From positions 1 through 64,000 of IMG/VR virus record IMGVR_UViG_3300025118_004802: a stretch of 64,000 bases of DNA. One strand, 5' to 3'. Below are positions 63,104 to 64,000 of this stretch, in pieces. Under the pieces are notes generated by a model. The model did not search any database. It was not told the DNA's origin and saw only the letters and a list, made by a program, of their open reading frames with translations. This stretch comes from a virus. The position numbers and the translations under genes were made by a program. How positions within the stretch are numbered: the first letter of the stretch is position 1; each line of letters begins with the position of its first letter.

Positions 63104-63367
63104 TCACAGCTTCTTTCGCTTCTTTCGCCTCTTTTTGTTCCGAGGCTTCGGGCGTGTATCAGAGGGGATGTCTTCTGGAGGCTTCTCCCTAGTCTTAATT
63201 ACAAACTGCCCCTTCACTTTGTGAATTTTTACATTCAAGTGATCAGAGTTAATCTCAATTGTCTCTTTGAGAGCCACCGCGCCTTCGTAAGTTTCTTGGC
63301 GGCCACTAATATCCCATCGAGGGCCCTCCTCGTCCGAGGGCGCTTTTTCTCTATTTTTATATGTCAA
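63104..63367 (-). CDS. Small protein with a strongly basic tail
   Basis: An 87-residue protein. The middle has beta-like strands (LKETIEINSDHLNVKIHKVK), and the end is a run of Lys/Arg (RPKPRNKKRRKKRKKL). No family was recognised. The tail is typical of nucleic-acid or ribosome contacts. It is located between tmRNA and ClpP; a link to trans-translation is tempting, but it does not resemble SmpB. Confidence 0.6.
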   Translation of the reverse strand: MTYKNREKAPSDEEGPRWDISGRQETYEGAVALKETIEINSDHLNVKIHKVKGQFVIKTREKPPEDIPSDTRPKPRNKKRRKKRKKL

Positions 63368-63556
63368 CTAGAGGATTCTCCTCTTCTCCATCTCTTTCAC
63401 TAAAACCTCCATATCCTGTCGGATCATGCTGCGCGTCGTGTTAAGTTCACCGCGCAGGGTCGCCAATTCATCGCGAAGTTCGCTCACGCTGGTGCGCAGG
63501 TTCCGTGAATCCTTTTGAACTACCGTGAGTTCCTTTTTGAGTTCCGTATTAGTCAT
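63368..63556 (-). CDS. Small coiled-coil protein
   Basis: A 62-residue protein made of one continuous heptad-like helix (ELKKELTVVQKDSRNLRTSV, then ELRDELATLRGELNTT). It is likely a dimer or trimer by coiled coil. No family was recognised. AAGGA lies upstream of the ATG. It begins 30 bases after the tmRNA's 3' end. Confidence 0.65.
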   Translation of the reverse strand: MTNTELKKELTVVQKDSRNLRTSVSELRDELATLRGELNTTRSMIRQDMEVLVKEMEKRRIL

Positions 63557-63585
63557 TTAAGTTCCTTTTGTTATTATCCGCTTCA

Positions 63586-63917
63586 GGTGGAGACGCCGGG
63601 AGTCGAACCCGGGTCCAAAATATTTCGAACATTACGTCGTTCACAAGATTAGTTTACCTTTTTTACGCAGAAAAGTTAAACAAAAACTGCTTTAGTCTCC
63701 GCTACCAGAGCTTCTTTTTTACCTCAGAAAGAAGAAACTGCTTTTTGCTAGCGTTTGGTTAAAAGGTTGCTAGCGACCCCTGCTTAAGCAGCTAGTGCTA
63801 CAGCGTTTTCAACGTCAATATTGGCGTTTAAGTTTTTAAGCGTTTTTACAGAGACCAACGCTTCCCTCTGTCTTGCATGTAATGTTTTTGATACCTTGTC
63901 GAATCCTTTTCGTCCCC
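63586..63917 (-). ncRNA. ssrA: Phage-encoded tmRNA
   Basis: A one-piece tmRNA of about 332 bases. The 5' end GGGGACGAAAAGGATTCGAC matches the universal start and pairs with the 3' end (GGGGACG with CGTCTCC, one G-U pair). The T arm is CCGGGTTCGACTCCCGG. The region GTAAAAACGCTTAAAAAC precedes the tag frame, as in E. coli ssrA. The tag reads A-N-I-D-V-E-N-A-V-A-L-A-A then TAA; the first residue is inferred from alignment. Only CC of CCA is encoded (ACCT), so A must be added. Frees stalled ribosomes and tags proteins for breakdown. Its 5' G overlaps the stop of the gene before it. Confidence 0.93.
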
Positions 63918-64000
63918 TAAAAAAACATGGGAGGCCCAAACATCCTCACTGTCTGGATCGCCAGCCTATCTTCTATTTGTGTAATTTTTGCCCTCGTTAT
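63917..64000 (-). CDS. C-terminal end of an unknown gene (enters from beyond the window)
   Basis: On the minus strand an open frame runs in from the right edge and ends with TAG at 63919-63917. It encodes a charged helix-like end, AKITQIEDRLAIQTVRMFGP and PMFF. Strand, tight junction and stop overlapping the tmRNA's first base fit the gene layout of the window. A short plus-strand frame from 63927 also stays open, but has no ribosome site. With only 27 codons, the call is tentative. Confidence 0.45.
   Translation of the reverse strand: MTRAKITQIEDRLAIQTVRMFGPPMFF

Noticed and set aside
63927-64000. Plus-strand open frame (starts M-G-G-P-N-I-L) leaving the window
   Set aside because: No ribosome site. 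The minus-strand frame with the same bases ends neatly at the tmRNA and matches the single-strand gene layout.
1-64000. CRISPR array or insertion sequence
   Set aside because: No regular short repeats with spacers and no transposase-like motif were seen on either strand.

Overview
The window is a 64-kb piece of a large tailed-phage genome, most likely a marine T4-like myovirus or a relative. Evidence: a GpW/gp25-type baseplate wedge protein, a gp6-like wedge protein, a gp55-like late sigma factor, a T7-lysozyme-type amidase on a tail-hub protein, RuvC, PIN-PhoH, a phage ClpP, two tRNA genes and a tmRNA. Every gene I can support reads on the minus strand. Genes are packed tightly, with ATGA, TAATG or TGATG overlaps at many junctions, which suggests long transcripts with translational coupling. 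No stretch over 300 bases lacks a gene. Both ends of the window cut genes.

Layout in transcription order (from high to low coordinates). (1) 64.0-54.9 kb, accessory and early-like genes: the end of an unknown gene, a tmRNA with predicted tag ANIDVENAVALAA, two small proteins, a ClpP-like protease, a secreted thrombospondin type-3 (Ca2+-binding) protein, a HAD-like protein, tRNA-Leu(UAA), small proteins, a tRNA-like gene of odd shape, a hot-dog thioesterase, a trypsin-like envelope protease, PIN-PhoH, a zinc peptidase and a Cas4/AddB-like PD-(D/E)XK nuclease. Both tRNA genes have a TTGACA / 17 bp / TATxxT promoter, so host sigma70 probably reads them. (2) 54.9-39.6 kb, a sixteen-gene glycan cassette: four GT-B-type or fused glycosyltransferases, a GT-D-like protein, a GT11 fucosyltransferase-like protein, a UDP-GlcNAc 2-epimerase, an RmlB-type dehydratase, a GDP-mannose 3,5-epimerase-like protein, a nucleotide-sugar dehydrogenase, a very short DegT-like aminotransferase, two methyltransferases, a GNAT acetyltransferase, a compact SDR and a NadE-like ATP pyrophosphatase. 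(3) 39.6-37.8 kb: small proteins and the gp55-like sigma factor. (4) 37.8-1.3 kb, virion tail, baseplate and adhesin genes, including proteins of 3683, 2314, 1546 and 927 residues. (5) 1.3 kb to the start: RuvC, a HAD nucleotidase and the start of another gene.

Working model (inference): early genes and RNAs adapt host translation, proteolysis and metabolism. The glycan cassette makes or remodels a surface polysaccharide or decorates virions. The sigma factor then turns on the late structural genes. The host cannot be named from sequence alone. The secreted TSP3 protein ends in a Gly-Cys, short hydrophobic, Arg tail that weakly recalls C-terminal sorting signals of Myxococcota and related groups, a hint rather than proof.
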